Positions 1-9,504 are shown, counted from the stretch's first letter. The stretch: DNA of 64,000 nt from Bacteroidales bacterium (GCA_028689615.1 JAQVCV010000002.1:110078-174077); one strand, 5' to 3'. Numbers and translations are program-made. Notes: generated from the sequence alone by a model not told the origin.

Positions 1-42
1 TTTTTTTAATCCTCCCGACGTCGATAAAGTCCATCTAATTCT

Positions 43-50
43 TAAATTTG
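43..50 (+). promoter_or_regulatory. Possible -7 element upstream of terC
   Basis: TAAATTTG fits the Bacteroidota -7 consensus TAnnTTTG. No TTG is found 19-21 bp upstream, and the element lies about 140 bp before the terC start, so the assignment is weak. Nothing else stands out in bases 1-191. Confidence 0.3.
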
Positions 51-191
51 CAACCTTTTATAACCTTGACACAAGGCATCGGAACTTATGCGCAATGCAC
101 TAAAAACGCTCAGGTTGCTCCCGAAATTTTAGCACTCAATATTCCGGCTTGTTAGTCAAATTGCCTGCTAATCAAATAACATTCATTTTGT

Positions 192-1109
192 ATGGAAACT
201 CCCATCATTTTCTGGATACTTTTTAATGCATTTGTTTTGTTGATGTTAGCCCTCGACTTGGGTGTATTTCACCGCAATTCACACGAAGTCACCGTCAAAG
301 AAGCTCTTGTGTGGACGCTCGTTTGGATCGCACTGGCCATGGCATTCAATGTTGTTCTGTATTACTGGCGCGGGCCACAGCAAGCCATGGAATACTTCAC
401 TGGTTACCTGGTAGAGAAAGCCTTGAGCGTTGACAATATCTTCGTTTTCATTATGGTTTTTGGCTATTTTCAGGTCCCCTCCCGCTACCAGCACAAAATC
501 CTTTTCTGGGGCATTTTGGGAGCATTAATCATGAGGGTTATTTTCATATTTGCCGGGGTAGCTCTTATTGAAAGATTCCATTTTACTATATATGTTTTTG
601 GGGCTCTCCTTCTCTATACAGCCTATAAAATGCTGATGCACTCCGATGTACAAATCGAGCCCGAGAAAAATCCGGTGCTAAAACTTGCCAAAAGATTCCT
701 GCCAGTTACTCAATCGATGCATGGAGACCGGTTTTTCGTGAAATCGGACGGGAAACGAATGGCCACCCCCCTATTCCTTGTATTGATCTTGATTGAGACC
801 ACCGATTTAATTTTCGCGGTTGACAGTATTCCGGCTATTTTGGCTATTACTCAAGATCAGTTTATCGTTTATACTTCCAACGTATTTGCCATTTTGGGTC
901 TTCGTTCGCTTTATTTTGCTCTCGCCGGTGTGGTGCATCGCTTCTGGCTTCTCAACTATGGTCTGGCTGTAGTTTTAGCTTTTGTCGGGGTGAAAATGCT
1001 CATTGTCGATCTTTACAAAATACCCATCCATTGGTCGCTCACTTTCATCGCGATAACCATTACCGCCAGCGTGTTGTTATCTCTGAAAATCAAGAAGAAA
1101 GAAAAATAA
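192..1109 (+). CDS. TerC/Alx family integral membrane protein
   Basis: A 305-residue multi-pass membrane protein of the TerC/Alx family, which is linked to metal (often manganese) export and tellurite resistance. Visible family signatures are the acidic membrane motifs EKALSVDNIFVF (about residues 75-86, with E75, D81 and N82) and ETTDLIFAVDSIPA (about 202-215, with E202, D205 and D211). These sit in hydrophobic helices and are the expected metal-path residues. Roughly eight or nine membrane segments can be drawn, with a polar loop around residues 150-190. The protein begins at its first ATG, directly before the first helix. It stands alone on the plus strand. Family assignment is firm, but the transported ion is inferred from the family only. 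Confidence 0.93.
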   Translation: METPIIFWILFNAFVLLMLALDLGVFHRNSHEVTVKEALVWTLVWIALAMAFNVVLYYWRGPQQAMEYFTGYLVEKALSVDNIFVFIMVFGYFQVPSRYQHKILFWGILGALIMRVIFIFAGVALIERFHFTIYVFGALLLYTAYKMLMHSDVQIEPEKNPVLKLAKRFLPVTQSMHGDRFFVKSDGKRMATPLFLVLILIETTDLIFAVDSIPAILAITQDQFIVYTSNVFAILGLRSLYFALAGVVHRFWLLNYGLAVVLAFVGVKMLIVDLYKIPIHWSLTFIAITITASVLLSLKIKKKEK

Positions 1110-1147
1110 TCCAACGCTTTTATTTCATCACCGGGCTTTGAATCAAA

Positions 1148-1179
1148 TTTGTCATTTACACCAAAGTCAACTACATTTA
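1148..1179 (+). promoter_or_regulatory. Candidate promoter of the DUF4349 gene
   Basis: TTTG at 1148-1151 is followed after 20 bp by TACATTTA at 1172-1179, seven of eight positions of the TAnnTTTG consensus. A small inverted repeat, CCCTC/GAGGG, follows at 1198-1212 in the leader. It lacks a T tract, so I do not call it a terminator. Confidence 0.45.
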
Positions 1180-1251
1180 TCGCGAATTATTCTTGAGCCC
1201 TCTTAACGAGGGAGATGGTTGAATTTGTGAAACCTAAATCCACCCCGACCT

Positions 1252-2112
1252 ATGACGCAAAAGTTGTTGTTGATCATCCCTGCGATCCTTCTGGCTTGCT
1301 TCCTGACTGCCTGCTCGAAACCCGACAAAACCACCGACGCTAGCCTTAACAGTGAAATGGGATTGGCATCTGAATTTACTGCCCGCCCTAATTACGATCG
1401 GGCCGTGCAATCTGAAACCCCTAATACGCCACAAGCAAATCATTCAGCAACCCAGAAATTGGTCACCGAGGGAAGGATAACCCTGGCGTGCGAAGACCTT
1501 GAAAAGTCGAAAAAACGGATTGACACATTGATAAAGACACTCAAGGGGCATTACAATTCTGAAAACCTGATAAACAATTACGACAACTTCACGTACCAAT
1601 TAACCATCAGAATACCTTCGGATAAAAATTCTGAATTTACTTCACGTTTGATATCCAAAGGCGAAGCACTTCAACAGAAAGAGATATCAACAACAGATGT
1701 GACAACCACTTTCATCGACAACGAAAGCCGGCTGCAAAACAAACAAAACTACCTGAAACGTTACACTGAGCTTCTATCCAAAGCCCACTCGATCAACGAC
1801 ATAATCAGCATTGAAGAACGTATCAGGGGCTTGCAGGAAGAGATTGAAAGCACAACAGCCACCCTTCGATACCTTTCAAATCAGGTTGAATTCAGTACTT
1901 ATTACATCACTTTGGTTTCTTCAGGAAAAACCAATACCCAAGTGAAAAAGGAACCGTTTGTTCATCGTTTGATCAACTCGTTGATTCAAGGATGGGAAGG
2001 GCTTAACAACCTATTGATTTGGATAGTAAGCATATGGCCAATAATCTTACTAGCCACAGGAGCCGTTGTCCTCTACCGCAAACAAAAAATTAGAAAGAAG
2101 AAACAATCCTGA
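1252..2112 (+). CDS. DUF4349 domain lipoprotein
   Basis: A 286-residue envelope protein. The first 22 residues form a lipoprotein signal ending in the lipobox LTAC (Cys at about 21). A polar linker follows, then a DUF4349 domain (about residues 65-245) with a helical, probably coiled-coil middle (around 155-205, EERIRGLQEEIEST). One membrane helix (about 250-272) with a basic KKK-rich tail closes the protein. Having both a lipid anchor and a C-terminal helix is the usual DUF4349 layout. No catalytic residues are recognised and the biochemical role is unknown. It starts at the ATG after its own candidate promoter and does not look co-transcribed with terC. Confidence 0.85.
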   Translation: MTQKLLLIIPAILLACFLTACSKPDKTTDASLNSEMGLASEFTARPNYDRAVQSETPNTPQANHSATQKLVTEGRITLACEDLEKSKKRIDTLIKTLKGHYNSENLINNYDNFTYQLTIRIPSDKNSEFTSRLISKGEALQQKEISTTDVTTTFIDNESRLQNKQNYLKRYTELLSKAHSINDIISIEERIRGLQEEIESTTATLRYLSNQVEFSTYYITLVSSGKTNTQVKKEPFVHRLINSLIQGWEGLNNLLIWIVSIWPIILLATGAVVLYRKQKIRKKKQS

Positions 2113-2140
2113 CCTACGATTAAAACCGCCTGTTAAGCAT

Positions 2141-2635
2141 CTAAAACAACACCATGCCTGCTGTTCTCTGCTCGTGAGCCAGCAGCCATCGCTTTACATT
2201 CAGACCTCCGGCAAAGCCCGTCATCGCTCCATCAGCACCAATTACCCTGTGGCAAGGCACTACGATTGGCAGGGGGTTTTGGCCATTGGCCAATCCAACA
2301 GCGCGGGCAAGATTGGCTCCTCCCAGCGCAAGGGCTAGTTGTTTATAGCTGATCGTGTGGGCATAGGCTATTCCCAACAATTCATGCCAGACCTTTTTTT
2401 GAAAGGGGGTTCCGGCGGGGAGCAGAGGGAGATCAAAAGCCGTGAGCCTTCCACTGAAATAAGAATCCAGTTGTCGGCAGGCCTCGTCAACAACCTGGCA
2501 CGGTTGTCCAGGAAAATCAACAGGTCTGCAATCGCCAAACTTTATAGCAGTGAGTTGCTTACCGGTAGCAAATAAAGTAAGAACACCCACCGGCGTTTGA
2601 TGGGTGCAAATGAAAGGTGAACTATCGTGGATCAA
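2141..2635 (-). CDS. ogt: Methylated-DNA--protein-cysteine methyltransferase (MGMT)
   Basis: A suicide DNA-repair enzyme that transfers the methyl group from O6-methylguanine to its own cysteine. The hallmark PCHRVIG motif is present, with acceptor Cys128. The helix-turn-helix DNA-binding segment lies just before it (about residues 77-115), and the short N-terminal ribonuclease-like domain spans residues 1-70. At 164 residues it is a single-domain Ogt/AGT type without an Ada regulatory domain. The only start that keeps the N-terminal strand is TTG at 2635, which lies inside the last codons of the upstream PKD lipoprotein gene (14-bp overlap). Translation is therefore probably coupled. Confidence 0.93.
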   Translation of the reverse strand: MIHDSSPFICTHQTPVGVLTLFATGKQLTAIKFGDCRPVDFPGQPCQVVDEACRQLDSYFSGRLTAFDLPLLPAGTPFQKKVWHELLGIAYAHTISYKQLALALGGANLARAVGLANGQNPLPIVVPCHRVIGADGAMTGFAGGLNVKRWLLAHEQRTAGMVLF

Positions 2636-3008
2636 CAGGATTGATGGTTACAACTTGCGACACACGGTTAAAAGTGTTGGAGATGGTATCGGTGGCTGTA
2701 AGCACCACGTTGTATGCCTCTGGTTTAGTTAAAGGTATCACATAATCATGTGAGGCATTCATGGTGGTGGCTGTGTTGTTATCACCAAACTCCCATTTAT
2801 AAACGTAAAGATCTTTATAGAGAGTAGTATTAACAAAATCGACCCTCATTACATTTCCCACCTGTTTCATTGAGTAAGAGAAGGCAGCCTGAGGCTTGAA
2901 GTAATTGTTGATATCGGGGGCCTCGGTTTCGTTTTTACTGCATGAAAACTGGGCAGCAACAAACAACAACACAGCTAAAAGCTGAAAAAATCTTTTTGAA
3001 AATAACAT
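2622..3008 (-). CDS. Small PKD-domain lipoprotein
   Basis: A 128-residue protein with a lipoprotein signal peptide (hydrophobic core at about residues 8-20, lipobox QFSC, Cys 23) followed by a single PKD-like beta-sandwich domain. The PKD signature is YKWEFGDN (about residues 69-76), and strands matching the family run to the C terminus. PKD domains mediate protein or carbohydrate binding on the outer surface, and no enzyme module is attached. It is the first gene of a two-gene unit with MGMT, and its promoter lies in the divergent region shared with pcrA. The ligand is unknown. Confidence 0.8.
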   Translation of the reverse strand: MLFSKRFFQLLAVLLFVAAQFSCSKNETEAPDINNYFKPQAAFSYSMKQVGNVMRVDFVNTTLYKDLYVYKWEFGDNNTATTMNASHDYVIPLTKPEAYNVVLTATDTISNTFNRVSQVVTINPVDPR

Positions 3009-3040
3009 AGTACAACAGGATAAACAATAAACAACTGACG

Positions 3041-3048
3041 CAAAGATA
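3041..3048 (-). promoter_or_regulatory. -7 element of the PKD lipoprotein/MGMT operon
   Basis: On the minus strand this reads TATCTTTG, an exact TAnnTTTG match, 33 bp before the ATG at 3008. No clear -33 TTG is seen at the preferred distance. It is divergent from the pcrA element 22 bp away. Confidence 0.55.
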
Positions 3049-3069
3049 GCCGTTTTGGGTCAAAACTGC

Positions 3070-3077
3070 TACCTTTG
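3070..3077 (+). promoter_or_regulatory. -7 element of pcrA
   Basis: TACCTTTG matches TAnnTTTG exactly and leaves a leader of about 15 nt before the GTG start at 3099. The -33 box is not evident. Together with the minus-strand element at 3041-3048 it forms a compact divergent promoter pair. Confidence 0.55.
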
Positions 3078-3098
3078 CATCGAAAACGAGGTTAATCA

Positions 3099-5447
3099 GT
3101 GAAAAATTTTTTAGCAGATCTCAACAACGATCAACGTCAGGCAGTTGAAGCGCTTCAAGGGCCTGTCATGGTTATAGCCGGAGCAGGATCGGGAAAAACC
3201 CGGGTTCTCACCTATCGGGTGGCACACCTGCTCCACCAGGGCGCCGATGCCTTTTCGATTCTGGCTCTTACCTTTACCAACAAAGCTGCCCGCGAGATGC
3301 GCGAACGAATTTTTAAACTTGTTGGCAAAGAGGCAGGCAACGTTTGGATGGGTACCTTTCACTCGGTTTTTGCCAGAGTGCTAAGGGTTGAAGGACCCAG
3401 GCTGGGCTACCCTTCAAACTTCACAATTTACGACACCGACGACTCACGCCGGTTGATCAAATCGCTTGTGAGCGAATTGCATCTTGACCCCAAACTCTAT
3501 GCCCCGGCGGTAGTTCATGGTCGCATTTCATCGGCAAAATCAAATCTTGTTTCGGCAGCCGAATACAACGAAAATCCTGAATTTACAGGCCCCGACAAGC
3601 AGTTTAACCGCCCTGAACTGGGTCGCTTGTACACCATGTATCAAATGCGCCTCTTCAAGTCGCAGGCTATGGATTTCGACGATTTGCTATTCAATATGAA
3701 CGTGTTACTGCGCGATTTCCCCGAGGTGTTGCACAAATACCAACAACGATTCCAGTATATAATGGTGGACGAATATCAGGATACCAATTTTGCTCAATAC
3801 CTGATTATCAAAAAACTGGCAGCAAAAAATGAAAACATATGCGTTGTAGGCGACGATGCACAAAGTATCTACGCCTTTCGCGGTGCAAACATCCAAAACA
3901 TTCTCAACTTCAAGAAAGATTACCCCGACTACCGACTGTTTAAGCTTGAACAGAATTACCGGAGCACGCAGGTGATTGTTGAAGCCGCTAACAGCATTAT
4001 TGCCCAAAACAAAGACCAGATACAGAAAAAAGTATGGACCTCCAACGAGGAAGGATCCAAAATATCTGTTTTGAAAGGGGCCAACGAGAACGAAGAAGGA
4101 TTGTTGGTTGCCCGCCATCTCTTTGAACAAAAGATGCAATACCAGCTCCCCAACAACTATTTTGCCATTCTTTATCGCACCAACGCCCAATCCAGGGCCA
4201 TGGAAGAGGCGTTGCGCAAACTCAACATTCCTTACCGCATTTTCGGTGGTTTGTCTTTCTACAGAAGAAAAGAGATCAAAGACCTGGTAGCCTATTTCAG
4301 GCTCTGCATCAACAACTACGATGAAGATGCCCTCAGACGGATCATCAACTACCCAACCAGGGGAATTGGCGACACCACACTCGAAAAAGCCATTGTGAGA
4401 GCCGGAGAACTCAACCAACCGCTTTGGGACATTCTAAGCAACCCTGTATCTGCCGGACTTGAACTGCGTTCCAATGTCATGAACCAGATCAGCAACTTCA
4501 CAACCATGATCAAGAGTTTCACCGTGCAGGTGAACAGGTTGAATGCCTACGATCTGGCGCGACAGATAACCATGTCATCTGGCATTCTAAGAGATCTTAA
4601 AGAAGATCAGACCCCCGAAGGCGTCAGCAGGGTAGAGAACATCGACGAATTGCTCAATGCCGTTCGCGATTTTACCGAATCGGATACCACCCCAACAGGT
4701 GTTGAGACAGAAGAAGGCAAAGCCCGAACACTTGATGTTTTCCTGCAAGATATTGTTTTGCTGACCGATGCCGATGAAAAAGAAGACGAAAATCAACCCG
4801 GCGATAAAGTTTCGCTGATGACCATTCATGCTGCAAAAGGCCTTGAATTTCAAAATGTTTATATTGTAGGACTTGAAGAGAACCTCTTTCCCAGTTTCCT
4901 TTCGCTCAACAGCAGGTCGGAACTGGAGGAGGAACGCCGTTTGTTTTACGTGGCTCTTACCCGCGCTGAAAAAAAAGCAGTGCTGTCGTTTGCCGAGATG
5001 CGTTACAAATACGGAACCCCATCGTGGAACGAACCAAGCCGTTTCATCTCCGAGATTGATGAGAAATACCTCGATGTTCCTCGAAAGAAACAGATACCCC
5101 AAACTTCTCTCAAGTCGCTGCATGGTTTCGATTCACCCGAAATCAGAAAAACCCTTGGCGGCAATACACCTGAACTCCCGGTTGGTTTGCAACGTCGTGA
5201 AAAACAAACCTTAAAAAAAATACCCCTTCCTGGAGCTCATCCGCCTCCCTCCTCACAAAGCGCGACGGGTCCAACAGCCAATCCTGACGAGATACAACCC
5301 GGAATGGTAGTTGAACATGAACGATTTGGCATAGGCGAAGTAACTCAGGTTGATGGAACAGGCGCCAACAAAAAAGCCACTGTGAAATTTGAATCGGTTG
5401 GTTCTAAGCAACTTTTGCTTAAGTTTGCAAAACTTCGGATTGTTTAA
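3099..5447 (+). CDS. pcrA: UvrD/PcrA-type 3'-5' DNA helicase
   Basis: A superfamily 1A helicase acting in nucleotide excision and mismatch repair and in clearing stalled complexes. The Q motif (LNNDQRQAV), Walker A GAGSGKT (residues 28-34), Walker B VDEYQD (about 222), GDDAQSIYAFRGA, QNYRST and the motif VI stretch YVALTRAEKK are all visible in order. The 782-residue length is typical. After a proline-rich linker the protein ends in a Tudor-like fold (about residues 733-782, GMVVEHERFGIGEV), which in PcrA binds RNA polymerase. The start is GTG at 3099, placed just after the promoter, with LNNDQRQAV at the expected distance. Confidence 0.95.
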   Translation: MKNFLADLNNDQRQAVEALQGPVMVIAGAGSGKTRVLTYRVAHLLHQGADAFSILALTFTNKAAREMRERIFKLVGKEAGNVWMGTFHSVFARVLRVEGPRLGYPSNFTIYDTDDSRRLIKSLVSELHLDPKLYAPAVVHGRISSAKSNLVSAAEYNENPEFTGPDKQFNRPELGRLYTMYQMRLFKSQAMDFDDLLFNMNVLLRDFPEVLHKYQQRFQYIMVDEYQDTNFAQYLIIKKLAAKNENICVVGDDAQSIYAFRGANIQNILNFKKDYPDYRLFKLEQNYRSTQVIVEAANSIIAQNKDQIQKKVWTSNEEGSKISVLKGANENEEGLLVARHLFEQKMQYQLPNNYFAILYRTNAQSRAMEEALRKLNIPYRIFGGLSFYRRKEIKDLVAYFRLCINNYDEDALRRIINYPTRGIGDTTLEKAIVRAGELNQPLWDILSNPVSAGLELRSNVMNQISNFTTMIKSFTVQVNRLNAYDLARQITMSSGILRDLKEDQTPEGVSRVENIDELLNAVRDFTESDTTPTGVETEEGKARTLDVFLQDIVLLTDADEKEDENQPGDKVSLMTIHAAKGLEFQNVYIVGLEENLFPSFLSLNSRSELEEERRLFYVALTRAEKKAVLSFAEMRYKYGTPSWNEPSRFISEIDEKYLDVPRKKQIPQTSLKSLHGFDSPEIRKTLGGNTPELPVGLQRREKQTLKKIPLPGAHPPPSSQSATGPTANPDEIQPGMVVEHERFGIGEVTQVDGTGANKKATVKFESVGSKQLLLKFAKLRIV

Positions 5448-5497
5448 AACCACAACCCTTCCTGCTACTCATTATAATTTGAAAATCATTTTGTTAT

Positions 5498-6115
5498 ATG
5501 GAATACAATACCCAGCGAAAGAAACTTATCATCTCAGAATATGGACGCAACCTCCAATCGATGGTGGAGGATGTTTGCAAAATTGAAAACCGTGAACAGC
5601 GAACCCGGGCTGCCCGAACCCTGGTTAACATCATGTCGCAGCTTAACCCGGCTCAGCGCGATTTTGCCGACTTTAAAAGAAAACTTTGGGATCACCTTTA
5701 CATCATTTCCGATTTTAAACTCGATGTTGATGGTCCTTATGAGGCTCCATCGCCCAATATCGTACATCCTACACCCCAACGGCTAGCCTACACAGCCAAC
5801 CGCATAAGATTTTCGCACTACGGCCGGATTATCGAAAAAATGGTGGACGTGGTATCGGAATATCCCGAAAATGAAGAAAAAGCTGTGTTGGCTCCCATGA
5901 TCGCAAACTATCTCAAAAAATCGTACCTCACCTGGAACCTTGATTCAGTGACCGACGACGTGATTTTCAAACAATTAAAAATGATGTCGAAGGGTCGCAT
6001 CGCCATGGACAACTCTCAGCCTTTATGGGTAGCCAACGACCTACCTGTTGAACCCTCGTCGGTTTCAAAAAAACAAAAGAAAAAACAGAAGTATAAAAAC
6101 TTCAAAAAAAAATAA
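5498..6115 (+). CDS. DUF4290 family protein
   Basis: A 205-residue soluble, mostly helical protein of the Bacteroidota-restricted DUF4290 family. Recognisable features are the N-terminal EYNTQRKKLIISEYGRN block and the central LAYTANRIRFSHYGRIIEKM block. The tail is very basic (about residues 190-205, nearly all Lys, Asn and Phe) and could contact nucleic acid. No enzymatic motif is visible and no function is established that I know of. It starts 50 bp after pcrA and stops 18 bp before murA, so it is probably co-transcribed with murA. Confidence 0.85.
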   Translation: MEYNTQRKKLIISEYGRNLQSMVEDVCKIENREQRTRAARTLVNIMSQLNPAQRDFADFKRKLWDHLYIISDFKLDVDGPYEAPSPNIVHPTPQRLAYTANRIRFSHYGRIIEKMVDVVSEYPENEEKAVLAPMIANYLKKSYLTWNLDSVTDDVIFKQLKMMSKGRIAMDNSQPLWVANDLPVEPSSVSKKQKKKQKYKNFKKK

Positions 6116-6133
6116 CCGAACCCGTTCAGCTTT

Positions 6134-7438
6134 ATGTCCTCATTCAGAATTGAGGGAGGGAAAACCCTCCAGGGAGTTATTAGTCCGCAGGGAGCCAAAA
6201 ACGAAGCCTTGCAGGTTTTATGCGCCGTGGTTCTCACCGCAGATGAGATAACCATGCACAACGTTCCCGACATCCGCGATGTAAATCTTTTGATTGAAGC
6301 CCTCACCCTGCTGGGGGTTGAAGCACAACGTCTGGGAGGAGGATCATGGAAATTCAACGCACGCGACATCGATCCTGAACTGATGTCGCATGAATTGTTC
6401 AGAAAAAAGGCCACCGCTATCAGAGGCTCAGTGATGCTTGTTGGTCCGCTTCTGGCCCGATACGGGAAAAGCTACATGAGCCGCCCTGGTGGCGATAAAA
6501 TTGGCCGCCGCAGGCTCGACACCCACGTCGCCGGACTTCAAAATCTGGGAGCTCGTTTCGACACAGGCCCCGATCAGGGAATATACCAGGTGACCACCTC
6601 AGGGCTAAAAGGAAGCTACATGCTTTTGGACGAAGCCTCGGTTACCGGAACTGCCAACATTGTGATGGCAGCAGTTTTGGCCAAAGGAACCACCACCCTG
6701 TTCAACGCCGCCTGCGAACCATACGTAGTGCAACTTTGCAGAATGCTCAATGCCATGGGAGCCCGAATCAGCGGCGTTGGATCCAACCTGCTAACGATCG
6801 AAGGGGTTGAGGAACTGAACGGATGCAGTCACACGCTGCTCCCCGACATGATCGAAGTAGGAAGTTTCATCGGAATGGCCGCCATGACCCGTTCTGCTAT
6901 CACCATCAAAAACACCGGATACAACGACCTGGGTATCATCCCTGAGGTTTTCCGCAGACTGGGGATCACTGTTGAACACAACGGCGACGATATTTTCATT
7001 CCAGCTCATGAGCACTACGAAGTTGAAAGTTTCATGGATGGCGGCATCATGACCATAAGCGATGCCCCTTGGCCCGGGTTTACGCCTGACCTCATCAGCA
7101 TCGCGCTTGTTACTGCCGTTCAAGCCAGAGGAAGCGTATTGATTCACCAAAAAATGTTTGAAAGCCGACTCTTCTTCACCGACAAACTGATCGATATGGG
7201 AGCCAAAATAATACTGTGCGACCCCCACAGAGCCACCGTGATTGGGCACGATCACCAGCACAAGTTACGAGGAATCAGAATGAGTTCGCCCGACATCAGA
7301 GCAGGCGTAGCCCTCCTCATAGCCGCTTTATCAGCTCAGGGTGTCAGCATTATTGACAATATCGAGCAGATTGACCGCGGCTACCAGGCTATCGACCAAC
7401 GACTTAACGCTTTGGGAGCCTCCATCGAACGGATTTAA
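6134..7438 (+). CDS. murA: UDP-N-acetylglucosamine 1-carboxyvinyltransferase
   Basis: Catalyses the first committed step of peptidoglycan synthesis in the cytoplasm, transferring enolpyruvate from PEP to UDP-GlcNAc. The 434 residues cover the whole inside-out alpha/beta barrel pair. The substrate-binding Lys22-Asn23 lies in GAKNEAL. The mobile loop reads SRPGGDKIGRR, so the residue that is Cys115 in E. coli is Asp121 here (codon 6494-6496). Asp at this place keeps activity but removes the fosfomycin alkylation site, as known for mycobacterial and chlamydial MurA. The ATG start gives the standard N terminus, and the gene follows DUF4290 with an 18-bp gap. Confidence 0.96.
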   Translation: MSSFRIEGGKTLQGVISPQGAKNEALQVLCAVVLTADEITMHNVPDIRDVNLLIEALTLLGVEAQRLGGGSWKFNARDIDPELMSHELFRKKATAIRGSVMLVGPLLARYGKSYMSRPGGDKIGRRRLDTHVAGLQNLGARFDTGPDQGIYQVTTSGLKGSYMLLDEASVTGTANIVMAAVLAKGTTTLFNAACEPYVVQLCRMLNAMGARISGVGSNLLTIEGVEELNGCSHTLLPDMIEVGSFIGMAAMTRSAITIKNTGYNDLGIIPEVFRRLGITVEHNGDDIFIPAHEHYEVESFMDGGIMTISDAPWPGFTPDLISIALVTAVQARGSVLIHQKMFESRLFFTDKLIDMGAKIILCDPHRATVIGHDHQHKLRGIRMSSPDIRAGVALLIAALSAQGVSIIDNIEQIDRGYQAIDQRLNALGASIERI

Positions 7439-7538
7439 AACAAAGCGGCAGGAGAATTTCAACAGATTGACATCCGGGGTGACAATTTGTCGTAAAAAAT
7501 CTACTGGCAGAGTTTTTGAAGTGCGCCCCGCCAAAAAC

Positions 7539-7559
7539 GGCCTTGATGAAACCAAGGCC
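7539..7559 (+). terminator. Possible terminator hairpin after murA
   Basis: GGCCTTG (7539-7545) and CAAGGCC (7553-7559) form a perfect 7-bp stem with a 7-nt loop, in the 163-bp gap between murA and grpE. The downstream tract (tgcattagttt) is only moderately T-rich, so intrinsic termination is uncertain. No exact TAnnTTTG promoter for grpE is seen in the rest of the gap. Confidence 0.35.
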
Positions 7560-7601
7560 TGCATTAGTTTATATACTGATCATTTTTTAAAAATCTGAAC
7601 C

Positions 7602-8306
7602 ATGATGACCGAAGATAATCTCCAAAACAAACAGGAAGCAAATCCTGTGGAAAACAAGGCAAATGAAAACACCCCGGTACAACCTGATCCAGAACAAAAT
7701 CAAGATGTTCCAGAAGCGAAAAAAAAGAAGAAAAGCTTTTTCAGTCGTGGTAGCCGTGATGAGAACGCAAAGCAAGAAACCAAACCAGTAAACCCCGAAA
7801 ACGCTGAAGATGAAGAATCAGCAAAAAACGATGGTACATCAACAGATTGCCCGGATAAAACAACCGAATTGGAGCAAAAACTAGCCGAGGCCAACGACAA
7901 ATTCCTACGGCTGTTCTCAGATTTTGATAATTTCAGGAAAAGAACTGCCCGTGAAAAAATTGAGATGGCCAAAACAGCATCTCTGGATTTAATTCTTCAG
8001 CTAATTCCTGTTGTAGATGATTTCGAGCGTGCCCTTAAATCGATGGATGCCAGCGACGAGAGCACCCTCCCCATCCGTCAAGGGATTGAGTTGATTTACA
8101 ACAAATTCTGGTCAATACTCGAACGTCAGGGGGTCAAGCCCATTGAGGCAATCGGACAAGATTTCGATACCGACTTTCATGAAGCACTGACCAACATCCC
8201 GGTTACCGACGAATCGATGAAGGGAAAAGTAATCGACCAGGTAGAAAAAGGCTACCTGCTTGGCGAGAAAGTAATCAGGTTTGCAAAAGTTGTTGTTGGA
8301 GCCTGA
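7602..8306 (+). CDS. grpE: Nucleotide exchange factor GrpE
   Basis: Co-chaperone that releases ADP from DnaK. The conserved part spans about residues 86-234: a long coiled coil with the signature FSDFDNFRKRTAREK (about 106-119), then the beta-rich head ending in VIRFAKVVVG. The first 85 residues are low-complexity and charged (Lys, Glu, Asn, Gln). This extension is common in Bacteroidota and gives the total of 234 residues. Two ATG codons lie in tandem at 7602 and 7605, and either could start. dnaJ follows after 40 bp, so they form a heat-shock pair. dnaK is not in the window. Confidence 0.94.
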   Translation: MMTEDNLQNKQEANPVENKANENTPVQPDPEQNQDVPEAKKKKKSFFSRGSRDENAKQETKPVNPENAEDEESAKNDGTSTDCPDKTTELEQKLAEANDKFLRLFSDFDNFRKRTAREKIEMAKTASLDLILQLIPVVDDFERALKSMDASDESTLPIRQGIELIYNKFWSILERQGVKPIEAIGQDFDTDFHEALTNIPVTDESMKGKVIDQVEKGYLLGEKVIRFAKVVVGA

Positions 8307-8346
8307 AACATTGAAAACCAGTTGACATAAATATAAGGGTAAATCC

Positions 8347-9504
8347 ATGGCAAAACGCGATTATTACGAAATACTTGAAATTCCACGCAATGCATCAGAA
8401 GCCGACATCAAGAAGGCTTACAGGCAAATGGCAATCAAGTACCATCCCGACAAAAACCCAAACAACAAAGAGGCAGAAGATAAATTCAAGGAAGCAGCAG
8501 AAGCTTACGAGGTTTTATCGAACCCCGAGAAACGAAGCCGTTACGACCAATTTGGGCACTCAGGTCTGGGTAACCAGGGTGGCTTTGGAGGTGGCGGTAT
8601 GAGTATGGACGATATTTTCAGCAACTTTGGCGATATTTTCGAAAGTGCCTTTGGTGGTGCATTTGGCGGTTTTGGCGGCGGGAATCGTGGTGGCCAGCGT
8701 CGTCGTGTAAATCGGGGGAGCAATCTTCGGGTAAAAGTCTCCCTGTCGCTGGAAGATATTGCCAAAGGGGTGCACAAAAAACTAAAGATATCGAAATACA
8801 TAAGTTGCGCCTCATGCCAGGGAACTGGTGCCAAAGACGGTGGAAGCTACACCACGTGCGGCACCTGCAGAGGAACCGGACAAGTAACCCGCGTTACCAA
8901 CACGTTTCTTGGGCAAATGCAAACCGCTTCAACCTGCCCGCATTGCGGTGGTGAGGGACGAACCATCAACGACAAATGCAACACCTGCATGGGCGATGGC
9001 ATAGTGAAAGGAGAAGAGGTGGTTGAGGTGGACATTCCGGCTGGTGTAACAGAAGGAATGTCGCTGAGCATGAGCGGCAAAGGAAATGCAGGCGCAAGAG
9101 GTGGAGTTCCCGGCGATCTGATTATTTTGATTGAAGAACAACCGCATCCCACGCTGCAACGTGATGGAACCAACCTGCTCTATGAGCATTACATCAGCTT
9201 TCCGGAGGCAGCTGTTGGAACAACCATCGAGGTACCAACGCTCGACGGGAAAGCCCGGGTTAAACTGGAGCCAGGTGTACAGGGAGGAAAAATTTTAAGG
9301 CTAAAAGGCAAGGGGATACCGGAAATCAACAGCTACAGCAAAGGAGATCTGTTGGTTAACGTTAATGTATGGACCCCTCAGAACCTAAGTCGCGAAGAGC
9401 GTCAGTTGATGGAAAAATTGGCAGAAAGTCCCAATTTTAAACCCAATCCCACCAAACGCGACAAATCGTTTTTCGACAGGATGAAAGAGTATTTTCAAGG
9501 CTGA
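8347..9504 (+). CDS. dnaJ: Chaperone DnaJ
   Basis: Type I Hsp40 of 385 residues. The J domain (1-70) carries the DnaK-stimulating HPD triad at 33-35. A Gly/Phe-rich linker (about 75-120) follows. The zinc-binding region holds four CxxCxGxG repeats: [24 protein letters not shown] and CNTCMGDG. Two beta-sandwich substrate-binding domains complete the protein. All parts are intact. It lies 40 bp after grpE in the same orientation and 14 bp before an ABC ATPase gene, which may share the transcript. Confidence 0.97.
   Translation: MAKRDYYEILEIPRNASEADIKKAYRQMAIKYHPDKNPNNKEAEDKFKEAAEAYEVLSNPEKRSRYDQFGHSGLGNQGGFGGGGMSMDDIFSNFGDIFESAFGGAFGGFGGGNRGGQRRRVNRGSNLRVKVSLSLEDIAKGVHKKLKISKYISCASCQGTGAKDGGSYTTCGTCRGTGQVTRVTNTFLGQMQTASTCPHCGGEGRTINDKCNTCMGDGIVKGEEVVEVDIPAGVTEGMSLSMSGKGNAGARGGVPGDLIILIEEQPHPTLQRDGTNLLYEHYISFPEAAVGTTIEVPTLDGKARVKLEPGVQGGKILRLKGKGIPEINSYSKGDLLVNVNVWTPQNLSREERQLMEKLAESPNFKPNPTKRDKSFFDRMKEYFQG

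Noticed and set aside
192..1109. A manganese riboswitch (yybP-ykoY type) upstream of terC was considered.
   Set aside because: The 191 bases before the gene do not show the paired conserved loops of that riboswitch.
1198..1212. CCCTC-TTAAC-GAGGG hairpin after terC as a terminator.
   Set aside because: The stem is only 5 bp, has no T tract and lies downstream of the candidate promoter of the next gene.
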